A DNA stretch of 64,000 nucleotides from Prevotella sp. P5-92 (GCF_002251245.1 NZ_NPJG01000082.1:62001-126000), one strand, 5' to 3'. Shown: positions 15,769 to 25,159, counted from the stretch's first letter. Translations and numbers: made by a program. The notes: a model not told the origin generated them from the letters alone.

Positions 15769-16962
15769 TTATCTTTTCTTTCTTAGTGTGATGACCACTA
15801 TCTCGCTTGGCATTCCAAAGCGGAAGGGGATGAAACCGCCGAGACCCGTAGAAACGTTGATGGCTCTGTCGCCCTCGAAAAACATTCCTCCCCACTCGTC
15901 ATAAATCAGCGAAGCAGGCGACCAACCGAAGAGGGCAAATTGCATGGCGTGGGTATGACCGCTCAGGGTGAGCTGTGCATGGCTTTCGGGCAATATCTTG
16001 CGTCTCCACGATGAAGGGTCGTGTTCGAGCATCGTCACGAAAGCCTCTGGGTTTACCCCGTTGAGCGTCTTTTGTATGTCGCCGAGACGGGGGAAGTGGA
16101 TGCTGTCGCCGTCGTTAGCCATTCCCGCTACTACTATAGAGTCTGACGAGCGGCGCACTGCCACATGGTCGTTGACGAGAAGATGCCACCCCATCTGGCG
16201 TATCAGTCTTACCGTTTCGCGCTCGTTGGCTACCTTTGTTGAATGTGAGGCATGGATATAGTTGGCGTAGTCATGATTGCCGAGAACGGAATAGACACCA
16301 TCTTTCGCCTTTATCGTCGAGAGAATGTCGATACAGGGATAAAGTTCCTGAGGTTCACGGTTCTGGAGGTCGCCGGTAAACATCACCGCGTCGGCATCCT
16401 GGGCATTGATGCTATCCACATACTCGCGAAGGATGTCGGTACAGGACTGGTATGTACCCACATGGGCGTCTGAGAAATGAACTATTTTATAGCCGTCGAA
16501 CGAGGCTGGCAGAGAGGCTGATATATACTCTACGTGCCTTACGTTGAGCTGATGGAAGCCTGCAGTTGAGCCATATATGGATATATACCAGATGAGTAAG
16601 ACAAATATCCACCCGGTGATATTGCCGTAGTTGCGTGCTGGGTGTTGTCTTGCTTTCTTGAACAGTGTCCTAACGATTCTGCTGCATAGCGTGCCGAAGA
16701 GCGAAGATAGGAAAAATACCAACTTTGGGACGACGAGAAGGGCGAGAAGCAGAAGGTAAGTGTTCATTACCGACATGTCTTTGGGTGCAAAGTTTCGTGA
16801 GGTGACAAGTCCGACTGTTGCCACTGCCATCATTATCGACGGGAGTAAAAGCATAGCAAGACGTCTTGCCTTATTTTTTCTTTTGCGTATGTAGCGCAGG
16901 TAGAAATATATGTCGGGCAAGACAATAGCTATCAGGATTGGAATGAATATCTTGGTAATCAT
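15769..16962 (-). CDS. Membrane metallophosphoesterase
   Basis: The N-terminal 135 residues contain about four or five membrane helices. The calcineurin-like phosphoesterase domain (about 150-397) has the metal-binding series FSDAHVGT, FTGDLQN, LGNHDY and SGHTHAMQ, so both metal sites are complete. This arrangement matches the YkuE/YaeI-like membrane phosphoesterases, some of which act on lipid intermediates such as UDP-diacylglucosamine, but the substrate here is not known. Its position before plsC fits a lipid role. It starts 24 bp after the MetH reactivation-domain gene. Confidence 0.9.
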   Translation of the reverse strand: MITKIFIPILIAIVLPDIYFYLRYIRKRKNKARRLAMLLLPSIMMAVATVGLVTSRNFAPKDMSVMNTYLLLLALLVVPKLVFFLSSLFGTLCSRIVRTLFKKARQHPARNYGNITGWIFVLLIWYISIYGSTAGFHQLNVRHVEYISASLPASFDGYKIVHFSDAHVGTYQSCTDILREYVDSINAQDADAVMFTGDLQNREPQELYPCIDILSTIKAKDGVYSVLGNHDYANYIHASHSTKVANERETVRLIRQMGWHLLVNDHVAVRRSSDSIVVAGMANDGDSIHFPRLGDIQKTLNGVNPEAFVTMLEHDPSSWRRKILPESHAQLTLSGHTHAMQFALFGWSPASLIYDEWGGMFFEGDRAINVSTGLGGFIPFRFGMPSEIVVITLRKKR

Positions 16963-16986
16963 TGTAAGTGTCTGAAATATTGTTGT

Positions 16987-17787
16987 CTATCGGCTTAAGA
17001 AACGCCTCATCAGTTCTATGGGTACGCCTCGACGTCGGGAATAGTCTTCCAGCTGGTCGTCGCCCACCTTGCCAACGGCGAAATAGCGTGCCTTGGGATG
17101 GGCTATCATCATACCGCTGACGCTGGCGTGAGGCTTCATCGCACCGCTCTCTGTCAGTCTGATGCCTATCTCTGAGAAATGTATGATGCTGTCGATGACG
17201 AAGTTGATGCTGGCATCGGGCAGCGATGGATAGCCTACGGCAGGACGTATGCCTACGAAACGTTCTGAGTGTAGGTCGCTGACTGAGAGACACTCGTCGG
17301 GAGCATATCCCCAATAAGTGCGTCGCACCTCTTCGTGCATCTTCTCTGCTGTTGCTTCGGCAAGGCGGTCGGCAATGAGTTGCATCATCATTCGTTCGAA
17401 ATCATCGTTCTGGAAATCTGTCTCAAGCCCCATATCGACGGTGGTGGCAAAGAGTCCCATTCGGTCGGCTATTCCTTGACCAACAGGACGGATGAAGTCT
17501 GACAGACAGAGGTTGGGTTGTGACTCATCGACAATATTCTGCTGGCGTAGCAAAGGGATACGATGACCGTCAAAGATGATGTCGTCGTCGTCGCCATTGG
17601 CGTCGGCAAGGGCGACGATGGCATGAGTGTGATAACGGTCGGCAAAGGTCTTTATACGTTCTTCTGCCATGTGTCGCAGTCGCTGTTGTTCTTGACTGTC
17701 TTTTACCTGCCATGCATGATAGAAATAGAGCCAATTGATATATGGCTCTATGTCGGTAAGATAGTATGTGAGGACGCGTCGTTGCAT
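16987..17787 (-). CDS. Stand-alone methionine synthase reactivation domain
   Basis: The 266 residues match the AdoMet-binding activation domain that normally forms the C-terminus of cobalamin-dependent methionine synthase. The AdoMet motif RPAVGYPSLPD is present, as are the flanking EEVRRTYWGYAPDE and LTESGAMKPHASVSG segments. This domain supports reductive methylation of oxidised cob(II)alamin. The catalytic metH at 57327-60098 lacks it, so the two proteins are expected to work together. I chose the ATG at 17787 because the longer open frame to 18069 overlaps pyrC and its extra N-terminus does not resemble the family; an AAGGAAA sequence lies just upstream. It starts 17 bp after the pyrC stop. 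Confidence 0.9.
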   Translation of the reverse strand: MQRRVLTYYLTDIEPYINWLYFYHAWQVKDSQEQQRLRHMAEERIKTFADRYHTHAIVALADANGDDDDIIFDGHRIPLLRQQNIVDESQPNLCLSDFIRPVGQGIADRMGLFATTVDMGLETDFQNDDFERMMMQLIADRLAEATAEKMHEEVRRTYWGYAPDECLSVSDLHSERFVGIRPAVGYPSLPDASINFVIDSIIHFSEIGIRLTESGAMKPHASVSGMMIAHPKARYFAVGKVGDDQLEDYSRRRGVPIELMRRFLSR

Positions 17788-17804
17788 TTCTTTCCTTGTG
17801 ATGC

Positions 17805-19133
17805 TTATTCCCTGAACCTCACTGCTTCGCCAGCAGTGGTGTCTTGTATCTTTCCGTCGGCATATATTGTCTTTCCATTGCAGATGGTGCGTTCCACACG
17901 CCATGAGAACTGGTGTCCTGTCAGCGGAGTCCATCCGCATTTGCTCAGCACATCTCCATCGGTCACTGTCCATGGAGTGCCTTTCCTCACCAGGACGCAG
18001 TCTGCCTTGTATCCGGGACGTATGTATCCACGACGACTCACGCCGAAAATACGTGCGGGATTGTGGCACATGAGTTCAACGAGACGTGTCATCGAGATAT
18101 AACCCTTGTCAACGAGTTCCAGCATAGAACATAGAGAGTACTGTATGCTCGGCATGCCAGAGGCAGCCTTGGCGCATCCTCCATGTTTGTCAGCCAAGAG
18201 GTGTGGGGCATGGTCGGTGCCTATCACGCTGATACGTCCGTCGGCGATGGCTTGTCTCAGCGCCTCACGGTCGTCGGCAGTCTTTACGGCAGGATTACAC
18301 TTTATGCGTGTCCCTTTGGTTATATAGTCCTCGGCAGAAAACATCAGGTGGGCTATGACAGCTTCGGCGGTGATGTTGTCGTCATGCGGTTCGAATAGCT
18401 GCAACTCTTCCTTGGTGGAGATATGAGCCACGTGCAGCCTGGTGTGGTGTTGCCTTGCCAATTCAACGGCGAGTCTCGTACATTCTATGCAAGCCTCCCT
18501 GCTGCGTATGTCGGGATGATGAGTAACGTCAGGATCGTCTCCATAGAGTCGCTTGGCCTCAGCCATGTTGGCGTTCATCATCGCCGTATCCTCACAATGC
18601 GTCATGACGGGCATGGTGGCGGTGGAGAAGATTCGGTCGAGCGACTGTCGGCGATCGACGAGCATATTTCCTGTGGAAGCCCCCATAAAGAGTTTTATTC
18701 CAGGTATGCGGTGAGGGTCGAGACGTGCGAAGAGGTCGGCATTGTCGTTGGTAGCCCCAAAGAAGAACGAGTAGTTTACAATGCTATCAGTAGCAGCGAT
18801 GGCGAATTTCTCTTCCAGTGCCTCCAAGGAGGTTGTCTGTGGCACGGTGTTTGGCATGTCGAAGAAGGTGGTGACGCCACCGGCGGCAGCTGCACGGCTC
18901 TCGGAAGCCATGTCTGCCTTCTGCGTCAGTCCTGGCTGGCGGAAGTGTACGTGGTCGTCGATGATGCCGGGCAGCAAAAAACAACCCTCCGCATCCAGTG
19001 TCTCATCGACATCAGATGGGAGAGCCTCGTTGTCTGCATCCACATTCACAAAAAAGCCATCTTCAATAAGTACGTTGGTCTTCAGCGACTTACCATCGCT
19101 TACGACGGTTACATTCTTTATTAGAGTTGTCAT
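17805..19133 (-). CDS. pyrC: Dihydroorotase
   Basis: This cytosolic zinc enzyme closes the ring of carbamoyl-aspartate to dihydroorotate in pyrimidine synthesis. The HVHFRQPG metal motif (His-x-His, about residues 61-68), the MTHCED and HVAHIST histidines, and the late GTDHAPH motif (catalytic Asp) are all present. The length of 442 and the sequence match class I bacterial dihydroorotases. It is 24 bp downstream of the DUF4369 lipoprotein and heads the run to the MetH reactivation domain, phosphoesterase and plsC. Confidence 0.95.
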   Translation of the reverse strand: MTTLIKNVTVVSDGKSLKTNVLIEDGFFVNVDADNEALPSDVDETLDAEGCFLLPGIIDDHVHFRQPGLTQKADMASESRAAAAGGVTTFFDMPNTVPQTTSLEALEEKFAIAATDSIVNYSFFFGATNDNADLFARLDPHRIPGIKLFMGASTGNMLVDRRQSLDRIFSTATMPVMTHCEDTAMMNANMAEAKRLYGDDPDVTHHPDIRSREACIECTRLAVELARQHHTRLHVAHISTKEELQLFEPHDDNITAEAVIAHLMFSAEDYITKGTRIKCNPAVKTADDREALRQAIADGRISVIGTDHAPHLLADKHGGCAKAASGMPSIQYSLCSMLELVDKGYISMTRLVELMCHNPARIFGVSRRGYIRPGYKADCVLVRKGTPWTVTDGDVLSKCGWTPLTGHQFSWRVERTICNGKTIYADGKIQDTTAGEAVRFRE

Positions 19134-19157
19134 TTCTGCCTGATGATAGATATGTGT

Positions 19158-19982
19158 TTATTTCTTAATAGAGTCGGTCAGCACTTTTTGAGAAAAAGGA
19201 GAGTTGTTGACTTGCTGCCCGGCTGATATGGAGTCGATAGTTTCTTGAGGTTGTGCTTGTGTGGGCGTAGGAGTGCCGTCGGGCTCAAGGCCCTGCATTC
19301 TTGCCTCGTTTTCAGAAGCTATCTTATAATATTCGCTTACGTATGGGTTGCTCTTGAACTTGTCTGTAGCCTTGCTCATTATATCCTCAATCTGAGGAGT
19401 GAGGATGGGATATTGATAGCCGCTTGTGATCATCATGAAGACGCCTGGACCGAGCACATTGTCGAAGTTATCTACGATAAACGAGGTGACGAGCTTATCC
19501 TCTTCCTTGGCTATCTGTGCGGCTTCGATAGAGAGCTTCTGGTTTATCTCATCCTCGTCTATGCCGTCGAGCATCATCTGGCTCTGCTTGTGTGCAAGCT
19601 CGTTCATTTGGTTGTCGAGGCGGTTATGCTTGTCGAGAAAGTCGTAGAGCTTCTCGTTAAGAGGCGTTCCGCTCACCTTCTGGCTTGCATTGTCTATCTT
19701 TATGGTTATCTCTCCTTCTTCCAGTACCATAGGCATGATGCTCTGGTCGTCCATAAAGAGGTTGACCATTCTCACCGTATCGAGAGTGCCGTTGAAGTTA
19801 AACTGCCCGTGCACGACGTCACAAGAGTCGATATTCTTAAGCTCATTGTTTTTAATGGCTTTGAGGTAGAGTTTACTTCCGTCGAGTGCCGACACCGACG
19901 ATGAGCCCTGCACGTTGTATGAGCCAGTGCAAGAGGCGAAGACACTAACCGCCATGGCTAATGCGTATGTGATTTTCTTCAT
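19158..19982 (-). CDS. DUF4369 lipoprotein
   Basis: A 17-residue lipoprotein signal (AMAVSVFASC, with Cys at about 17) puts this on the periplasmic or outer-membrane side. Residues about 28-125 match the DUF4369 beta-rich domain common in Bacteroidetes, often followed by a thioredoxin domain; here no thioredoxin CxxC is present. The C-terminal third is helical and then rich in Thr, Pro and Gln (PTPTQAQPQE). Function is not known. It has a -7 box at 20014-20021. Confidence 0.85.
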   Translation of the reverse strand: MKKITYALAMAVSVFASCTGSYNVQGSSSVSALDGSKLYLKAIKNNELKNIDSCDVVHGQFNFNGTLDTVRMVNLFMDDQSIMPMVLEEGEITIKIDNASQKVSGTPLNEKLYDFLDKHNRLDNQMNELAHKQSQMMLDGIDEDEINQKLSIEAAQIAKEEDKLVTSFIVDNFDNVLGPGVFMMITSGYQYPILTPQIEDIMSKATDKFKSNPYVSEYYKIASENEARMQGLEPDGTPTPTQAQPQETIDSISAGQQVNNSPFSQKVLTDSIKK

Positions 19983-20013
19983 GCTTTTTCTCTTTTTCTT
20001 AAAATTTCACTTA

Positions 20014-20021
20014 CAAATGTA
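20014..20021 (-). promoter_or_regulatory. -7 box of the DUF4369 gene
   Basis: The minus strand reads TACATTTG, matching TAnnTTTG. It predicts a start near 20007 and a 25-nt leader. pyrC and the following genes may be read from here. Confidence 0.5.
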
Positions 20022-20080
20022 CGATGTTATCATGACGTACGGAAATTTTTTTATTAGTTTTAAAACAATTATCGCTTGTT

Positions 20081-20482
20081 TTATGATTTTTTTTGCTCTT
20101 CTGACAGTTCTTTACCCAGTCTATGGTTTGAATAGAGCTGTAACAGTGCCGCAATGAGTAGCGTCACTACCCAGTTGTTTCTAACGTATTGGAGATATGA
20201 CAACCTGTCGAGACCGAAGAGATTATTTACATTTGCAAACATCAAGACTGCTGTGATGACAAAGAACAGGTCGCTTGCCACTACCATGCGGCGAAGGCGG
20301 CGTATTACCACATTGTTGCCTTCGTAGCTTTGTTTTAGTTGCATCAAGACGAAGGCGACCGTTCCCATGGCGAAGATATAGGGAGCCCATGGTTGCAGCA
20401 TGACGTTGGCAATACTGCCCACGACAATCATCACTGCTCCCATGAGAAAGATGATGTTTTCTACCTTATTCAGTTGTTTCAT
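20081..20482 (-). CDS. Small four-helix membrane protein
   Basis: The family is not one I can name. About 133 residues hold four hydrophobic segments (about 9-28, 33-50, 65-85 and 100-118), with a short Lys/Glu-rich C-terminal tail. I start it at the ATG at 20482, which overlaps the end of the FtsB/DivIC-like gene by 17 bp and gives a usual membrane N-terminus; the longer frame to 20530 adds 16 residues read from within the upstream gene. The pairing with a septum-formation gene is the only hint of role. Confidence 0.75.
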   Translation of the reverse strand: MKQLNKVENIIFLMGAVMIVVGSIANVMLQPWAPYIFAMGTVAFVLMQLKQSYEGNNVVIRRLRRMVVASDLFFVITAVLMFANVNNLFGLDRLSYLQYVRNNWVVTLLIAALLQLYSNHRLGKELSEEQKKS

Positions 20483-20807
20483 TTTCAGTGCTTTCTTGTG
20501 AGTCATCACGTAGTACAAAGATGTCTTCATCGTCGGCCTTCATGAAATACCGCTCACGGGCTATCTCCACTATCGCCTTCGGGTCTGTCTCCAGTCGGCG
20601 CAGCTTGGACATGTTGGTTTCGTACTGTCCGCGATATTCATCAATCTCTTTCTGAAGGTCGCTGATGCGCTCCTTGTTGTTCATGTGTGCCAGGATGCTG
20701 TTCTCGCCTACAAATCCCACGAGTGCCACACCAGCCGCCGCCACTACGACATACCTAAGCCATAGCGCGTGTTGCATGAACTTCATCAGTCTCGGCATCT
20801 TTTTCAT
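20466..20807 (-). CDS. FtsB/DivIC-like septum formation initiator
   Basis: This 113-residue bitopic protein has one membrane helix (about 13-32) and a following coiled coil (KERISDLQKEIDEYRGQYET, about 45-64). This is the layout of FtsB/DivIC, which binds FtsL and FtsQ in the divisome. The RLETDPKAIVEIARERYFMK segment is the diagnostic C-terminal motif of the family. The tail is acidic. It is followed by the small membrane protein and preceded by the BI-1 protein (29 bp gap), all in one direction. Confidence 0.9.
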   Translation of the reverse strand: MKKMPRLMKFMQHALWLRYVVVAAAGVALVGFVGENSILAHMNNKERISDLQKEIDEYRGQYETNMSKLRRLETDPKAIVEIARERYFMKADDEDIFVLRDDSQESTENETTE

Positions 20808-20836
20808 ACCTATTTATATATATAAGGGCAAATGGA

Positions 20837-21559
20837 TTAGTCTCTCTTCGAACCCAAGATGCGGAGAAGATAAATGAAGAGATTGATGAAGTCGAGATAA
20901 AGCGTGAGGGCGCCGATGAGCGCAAGCTTCTGTCCTGTCTCGCCAGTATCGCCTGATACGGCAAGCATCTGCTTTATCTTCTGTGAGTCGTATGCGGTGA
21001 GACCTACAAAGATGAGCACGCCCAGATAACTGATGATCATGTTAAGTCCTGTGCTGCCTATAAACATGTTGACGATGGTGGCTATGATAATGCCGATGAG
21101 GGCCATGAAGAGTATGCGGCCTATCGACGTGAGATCTTTCTTTGTGGTGTAGCCTATGACAGCCATCGTGGCAAAGGTGCCTGCGGTGATGAAGAAGACG
21201 CTGGTGATAGACTCCATGGTGTATGCAAGGAAGATGAACGATAGCAGAGCACCGTTGATGACGCTATATGCCACAAACATCAGTGTTGCGGTGGCAAGCG
21301 AGAGGCGGTTGATAGCTCCGCTGACGCCAAAGACCAACGCGAACTCGGCAATGATGAGTCCGAAGAAGAGAGCCTTGTTTGTGACCAATGCATTTAGGAT
21401 GCCAGGACTGGTGGCCACACCGTATGCTGTAACGCCGGTGAGGACAAGCGCGAGGGTCATCCATACATATACCTTGCGCATTAATACAGGGAATGCCTGA
21501 GACAACATTAGCTCGCGATCGCGGGCTAAAGAATCAATCTGAAAGTTGTTATAGTTCAT
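20837..21559 (-). CDS. Bax inhibitor-1/YccA family membrane protein
   Basis: The 240-residue protein has seven hydrophobic helices, beginning at about residue 26 (KVYVWMTLALVLTGVTAYGV). It ends with the family pattern (ALTLYLDFINLFIYLLRILG), which carries the conserved Asp of the BI-1 pore region. Bacterial BI-1 proteins such as YetJ are pH-sensitive calcium leak channels, and YccA is an FtsH substrate that protects the SecY translocon; which role applies here is open. It has its own promoter. Confidence 0.92.
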   Translation of the reverse strand: MNYNNFQIDSLARDRELMLSQAFPVLMRKVYVWMTLALVLTGVTAYGVATSPGILNALVTNKALFFGLIIAEFALVFGVSGAINRLSLATATLMFVAYSVINGALLSFIFLAYTMESITSVFFITAGTFATMAVIGYTTKKDLTSIGRILFMALIGIIIATIVNMFIGSTGLNMIISYLGVLIFVGLTAYDSQKIKQMLAVSGDTGETGQKLALIGALTLYLDFINLFIYLLRILGSKRD

Positions 21560-21590
21560 TGTATATTCATTTTTTTATTATTTCCGAATA

Positions 21591-21621
21591 CAAAATTACT
21601 ACAAATATCTCGATAAAACAA
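21591..21621 (-). promoter_or_regulatory. Promoter of the BI-1 gene
   Basis: The minus strand reads TTG (21619-21621) then TAATTTTG (21598 to 21591) with a 20-bp spacer. The start would be near 21584, 25 nt before the ATG. Confidence 0.65.
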
Positions 21622-21692
21622 GAAAAACGCATGACTTATAGCATTTTTTGATTATTATTTTAGTATCTTTAATTATTTTGGTGGCAAAAAAC

Positions 21693-21723
21693 TTGCTATT
21701 AAGCCAATTTTGCAATAACTTTG
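21693..21723 (+). promoter_or_regulatory. Promoter of the GNAT-lutABC run
   Basis: TTG (21693-21695) and TAACTTTG (21716-21723) are 20 bp apart. The start near 21730 gives a leader of about 36 nt before the GNAT gene. lutABC may be read from it too, as the gaps that follow are short or absent. Confidence 0.65.
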
Positions 21724-21765
21724 GACCCGATTTCGGATGAATAGACAATAAGTTAATGCTACAAT

Positions 21766-22371
21766 ATGAAAAATGCTCAGATTACAATTCGTAAAGGTAA
21801 GCCAGATGATGCATCGCGTATAGCGTCGCTCATCATCATGGCCATGACAGAAGAATGCTGTCTCTATTTCTGTGGAGAAAAACAGACCATTGATGACTTT
21901 CATGAGGCGATGACTACGCTCGCATTGCGCACCGACTCGCAATACAGCTATCTCAACACTCTTTGCGCCGTTAACGAGAAAGACAATATTGTGGGTGTAT
22001 GCACAAGTTATGACGGTGCCCTACTCCACCAGCTGAGAAAGGCTTTCATCGACACGGCATGGGAACGATGGGGAATGGATCATAGTAATATGCCAGACGA
22101 GACACAGGCAGGAGAACTCTATATCGACTCGCTTGCCGTGGACCCAGAATACAGGGGAATGGGGATAGCAAAGCAGCTGCTTGAGGCTACGATACAGAAA
22201 TCGAGAGAGATGAACCTGCCTGCCACAGGCCTCCTCGTGGATACAGGCAACCCTCGCGCTGAACTATTATATAATAAGGTGGGATTCCGCGTCGTAGATA
22301 CCAATACGTGGGGAGGACACCCTATGAAGCATATGACAATAGAAAACAACACGACTAAAATAAATTTTTGA
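21766..22371 (+). CDS. GNAT family N-acetyltransferase
   Basis: The 201-residue protein has the GNAT fold. The acetyl-CoA pyrophosphate loop motif (Q/RxxGxG/A) appears as EYRGMGIAKQLLEATIQ (about 125-141), preceded by the beta-strand ELYIDSLAVD. The C-terminal strand NPRAELLYNKVGFRVV is typical. The acceptor is unknown. The stop lies about 5 bp before the lutA start, implying a shared transcript. Confidence 0.88.
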   Translation: MKNAQITIRKGKPDDASRIASLIIMAMTEECCLYFCGEKQTIDDFHEAMTTLALRTDSQYSYLNTLCAVNEKDNIVGVCTSYDGALLHQLRKAFIDTAWERWGMDHSNMPDETQAGELYIDSLAVDPEYRGMGIAKQLLEATIQKSREMNLPATGLLVDTGNPRAELLYNKVGFRVVDTNTWGGHPMKHMTIENNTTKINF

Positions 22372-22376
22372 GAACA

Positions 22377-23117
22377 ATGAAAATAGGATTGTTTATCCCT
22401 TGTTATGTCGATGCTATCTTTCCAGAGGTGGGTGTAGCGACATACAAACTGCTTACAAGCTTAGGGCTCGACGTGGAATATCCTCTCGACCAGACTTGTT
22501 GCGGACAGCCGCAGGCAAATGCAGGATTTGAAAGGATGGCAGAGACACAGGCGCTCTCCTTTGACGAGAAATTCGCCCCTTTCGACTATGTGGTGGCCCC
22601 ATCGGCCAGCTGTGCAGCCTTCGTGAAGATCAATCATCCACGACTGCTAAAAGATCATCGTCACGAATGCATGGCATCGGAGAAGGTGATGGACGTGGTG
22701 GAATTCCTTCACGATGTGGTGAAACCGACATCGCTGCCAAGCCGCTTTCCTCACGTGGTGAGCATACATAACTCATGTCACGGTGTGCGCGAACTGGGTC
22801 TTTCGTCGCCCAGCGAACGAAACATGCAGTCGTTTTCGAAGATCAAAGACCTGCTCTCGCTGGTGGATGGCATCACGGTGAAAGAACCCGAACGCGCTGA
22901 CGAATGTTGTGGCTTCGGAGGAATGTTCTCCATCGAAGAACAGGCAGTGTCTGTGCAGATGGGAACAGACAAGCTGGAACGCCATATAGCCACCGGGGCA
23001 GAGTTTATCACGGGACCAGACTCGTCGTGCCTCATGCATATGCAAGGCATCGCCAAGCGACTGGGCAAGCCCATACAGTTTATTCATGTAGTACAGATAT
23101 TAGCAGCAGGACTATGA
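22377..23117 (+). CDS. lutA: Lactate utilization protein A, (Fe-S)-binding
   Basis: The 246-residue protein has two CCG domains of the heterodisulfide-reductase type: DQTCCGQPQANAGF (about 37-50) and ADECCGFGGMFS (about 172-183). It is the first part of the LutABC complex, which oxidises L-lactate to pyruvate. I start at ATG 22377, which matches family N-termini (KIGLFIPCYVD); the TTG at 22368 upstream in frame is less likely. The start of lutB overlaps its stop by 4 bp (ATGA). Confidence 0.92.
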   Translation: MKIGLFIPCYVDAIFPEVGVATYKLLTSLGLDVEYPLDQTCCGQPQANAGFERMAETQALSFDEKFAPFDYVVAPSASCAAFVKINHPRLLKDHRHECMASEKVMDVVEFLHDVVKPTSLPSRFPHVVSIHNSCHGVRELGLSSPSERNMQSFSKIKDLLSLVDGITVKEPERADECCGFGGMFSIEEQAVSVQMGTDKLERHIATGAEFITGPDSSCLMHMQGIAKRLGKPIQFIHVVQILAAGL

Positions 23118-24481
23118 GCACATTACATTCAAAGGCGGCAGAGGTTTTCCTCAATAATGCCGAGAAAGCAAAATGGCACGACGCCACGTTCTGGTCGGTA
23201 CGTACCAAGAGAGACAATATGGCGAAAAACCTCGACGAGTGGGAACAGTTGCGACAGATGGCAAGCGACATCAAGCGTCATACCATAACACACATGGACG
23301 AGTATCTCGACCGTTTTGCCACCAATGCCGAGAACAATGGAGTGACAGTACACTGGGCGAAGGACGCGCGCGAGTTTAACGGGACCGTGCTCGACATACT
23401 GCGTTCACATGGTGTGAAGAAGATGGTGAAGAGCAAATCGATGCTCACTGAGGAGTGTGAAATGAATCCCTATCTCGAAAACAACGGCATAGAGGTGGTG
23501 GAGACCGACCTCGGAGAACGTATCATACAACTAATGCACTCTAAGCCAAGTCATATAGTGATGCCGGCAATACATATCACACAGGAAGAGGTGGGACATC
23601 TCTTTGAGAAAGAGTTGGGAAGCGAGAAGGGCAACTACGACCCCACTTATCTCACTTACTGTGCACGTATGAGCCTGCGCGATGAGTTTATGACTGCTCA
23701 GGCAGGCATGACGGGAGCTAACTTCGGCGTGGCAGAGACTGGCGACATCGTGGTGTGTACAAACGAGGGCAATGCCGACATGTCAACATCAATGCCTAAA
23801 CTGCATATTGCCGCTATAGGACTTGAGAAGGTGATACCCGACTACCGCTCGCTCGCCGTGTTCCAACGTCTGCTCAGCCGTAGCGGAACGGGACAACCCA
23901 CTACGACCTTTACATCTCATTTCCGAAAAGCACGTCCAGACGGCGAGATGCATATCATTCTCGTTGACAACGGACGTAGCGACATCATCGCCGACAAAGA
24001 GCACTGGGAGACACTGAAATGTATTCGTTGCGGATCGTGTATGAACACATGCCCCGTCTATAGACGCAGTGGCGGATATTCATATACGTACTTCATACCA
24101 GGACCTATCGGTATCAATCTCGGTATGCTGCGCGACCGCTATTCGTTTTCTGACAATGTCAGCGCATGTTCGCTTTGCTGCTCGTGCGACAATGTTTGTC
24201 CAGCAAAAGTGAACCTTTCGGAACAGATATATCTCTGGAGACAAAAACTCGAATCGCTGCAACGGGCTAAGAAACAGAAGAAACTCATCAGCGAGGGACT
24301 AAAATATGTCTTCGATCGACCGCGACTCTACTCTACCGCACTGAAATTTGCCCCGATAGTCAACACACTTCCGCGTTTCTTGAAATATAATGGACTTAAT
24401 GACTGGGGAAAGGGACGCGAACTGCCCGAGTTTGCCAAGGAGTCGTTCCAGACGTTGTGGAAGAAAGGTAAGGTGAAATAA
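23114..24481 (+). CDS. lutB: Lactate utilization protein B, iron-sulfur protein
   Basis: LutB has an N-terminal LUD domain (about 60-290, with the GANFGVAETGDIVVCTNEGN motif) and two 4Fe-4S motifs in the C-terminal half: CIRCGSCMNTCPVYRR (about 303-318) and CSLCCSCDNVCPAK (about 352-365). It oxidises lactate within the LutABC complex. The start at 23114 is fixed by the 4-bp overlap with lutA and the family N-terminus; the longer open frame from 22904 runs through lutA out of register and is not real. Length (455) is usual. Confidence 0.94.
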   Translation: MSTLHSKAAEVFLNNAEKAKWHDATFWSVRTKRDNMAKNLDEWEQLRQMASDIKRHTITHMDEYLDRFATNAENNGVTVHWAKDAREFNGTVLDILRSHGVKKMVKSKSMLTEECEMNPYLENNGIEVVETDLGERIIQLMHSKPSHIVMPAIHITQEEVGHLFEKELGSEKGNYDPTYLTYCARMSLRDEFMTAQAGMTGANFGVAETGDIVVCTNEGNADMSTSMPKLHIAAIGLEKVIPDYRSLAVFQRLLSRSGTGQPTTTFTSHFRKARPDGEMHIILVDNGRSDIIADKEHWETLKCIRCGSCMNTCPVYRRSGGYSYTYFIPGPIGINLGMLRDRYSFSDNVSACSLCCSCDNVCPAKVNLSEQIYLWRQKLESLQRAKKQKKLISEGLKYVFDRPRLYSTALKFAPIVNTLPRFLKYNGLNDWGKGRELPEFAKESFQTLWKKGKVK

Positions 24482-24514
24482 ATTCTTGTCGTTTTCTGGA
24501 AATAATGTATAGTT

Positions 24515-25093
24515 ATGAATAAAGAAGAACTTTTATCAAAGATAAAAAACAACATTCACTCCACTTACGAAATGCCTTCGTTTGAGGAGCTGAATGCCGT
24601 GAAGTACGATAATCCACTGCTGCAGTTTGTTGAAATGAGTCAGACTGTGGGAGGAATGGTGGTACATCTGAAGAGTGGCGAAGATGTCAACAAGGTTATT
24701 CGTGATATATATCCCGATGCAACCGTGATAACGTCAAACTTACAGGAGGTGACCATAGCAAACAGAAATCCAGACACAGTGACAGAGGCCAATGACCTTA
24801 ACGGAACTGACGTGGGAGTGGTAAAAGGTGAGTTTGGCGTGGCTGAAAACGGATGTGTCTGGGTGCCTCAGACCATGAAGGAGAAAGCCGTCTGCTTCAT
24901 CTCCGAAAACCTTGTCATACTGCTCGACAGCGACAAGATAGTCAACAATATGCACGAAGCATACGAACGCATACATTTCACCGACTATGGTTACGGATGT
25001 TTTATCAGTGGACCGTCGAAGACTGCCGACATAGCACAAGCTCTTGTCATGGGAGCACAGGCTGCCCGGTCGGTAACAATCATATTAAGGTGA
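24515..25093 (+). CDS. lutC: Lactate utilization protein C, LUD domain
   Basis: A short LUD-domain protein (192 residues) with the family GVVKGEFGVAENGCVWVPQT motif, equivalent to the GI(A)ETGS/G... loop, and the C-terminal FISGPSKTADI segment. It completes lutABC for growth on lactate. It starts 33 bp after lutB and is followed by a strong terminator at 25133-25159. All three subunits are complete, so the pathway should be functional. Confidence 0.92.
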   Translation: MNKEELLSKIKNNIHSTYEMPSFEELNAVKYDNPLLQFVEMSQTVGGMVVHLKSGEDVNKVIRDIYPDATVITSNLQEVTIANRNPDTVTEANDLNGTDVGVVKGEFGVAENGCVWVPQTMKEKAVCFISENLVILLDSDKIVNNMHEAYERIHFTDYGYGCFISGPSKTADIAQALVMGAQAARSVTIILR

Positions 25094-25132
25094 TAGAAGC
25101 CCATTGTGTGCTTTTTTGACATAAAATAGAGA

Positions 25133-25159
25133 GGAGTGAGGCAAAAAACTCACTCCTTT
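25133..25159 (+). terminator. Terminator of the lut operon
   Basis: GGAGTGAG (25133-25140) and CTCACTCC (25149-25156) form a perfect 8-bp stem with a GCAAAAAA loop, followed by TTT. It is 39 bp after the lutC stop. Confidence 0.8.

Noticed and set aside
17788..18069. N-terminal extension of the MetH reactivation-domain gene
   Set aside because: This region is the antiparallel-frame reading of the pyrC 3' end; the family N-terminus starts at 17787, 17 bp after the pyrC stop.
22904..23113. N-terminal extension of lutB
   Set aside because: It runs out of register through lutA; the ATG at 23114 overlaps the lutA stop by 4 bp and matches LutB N-termini.
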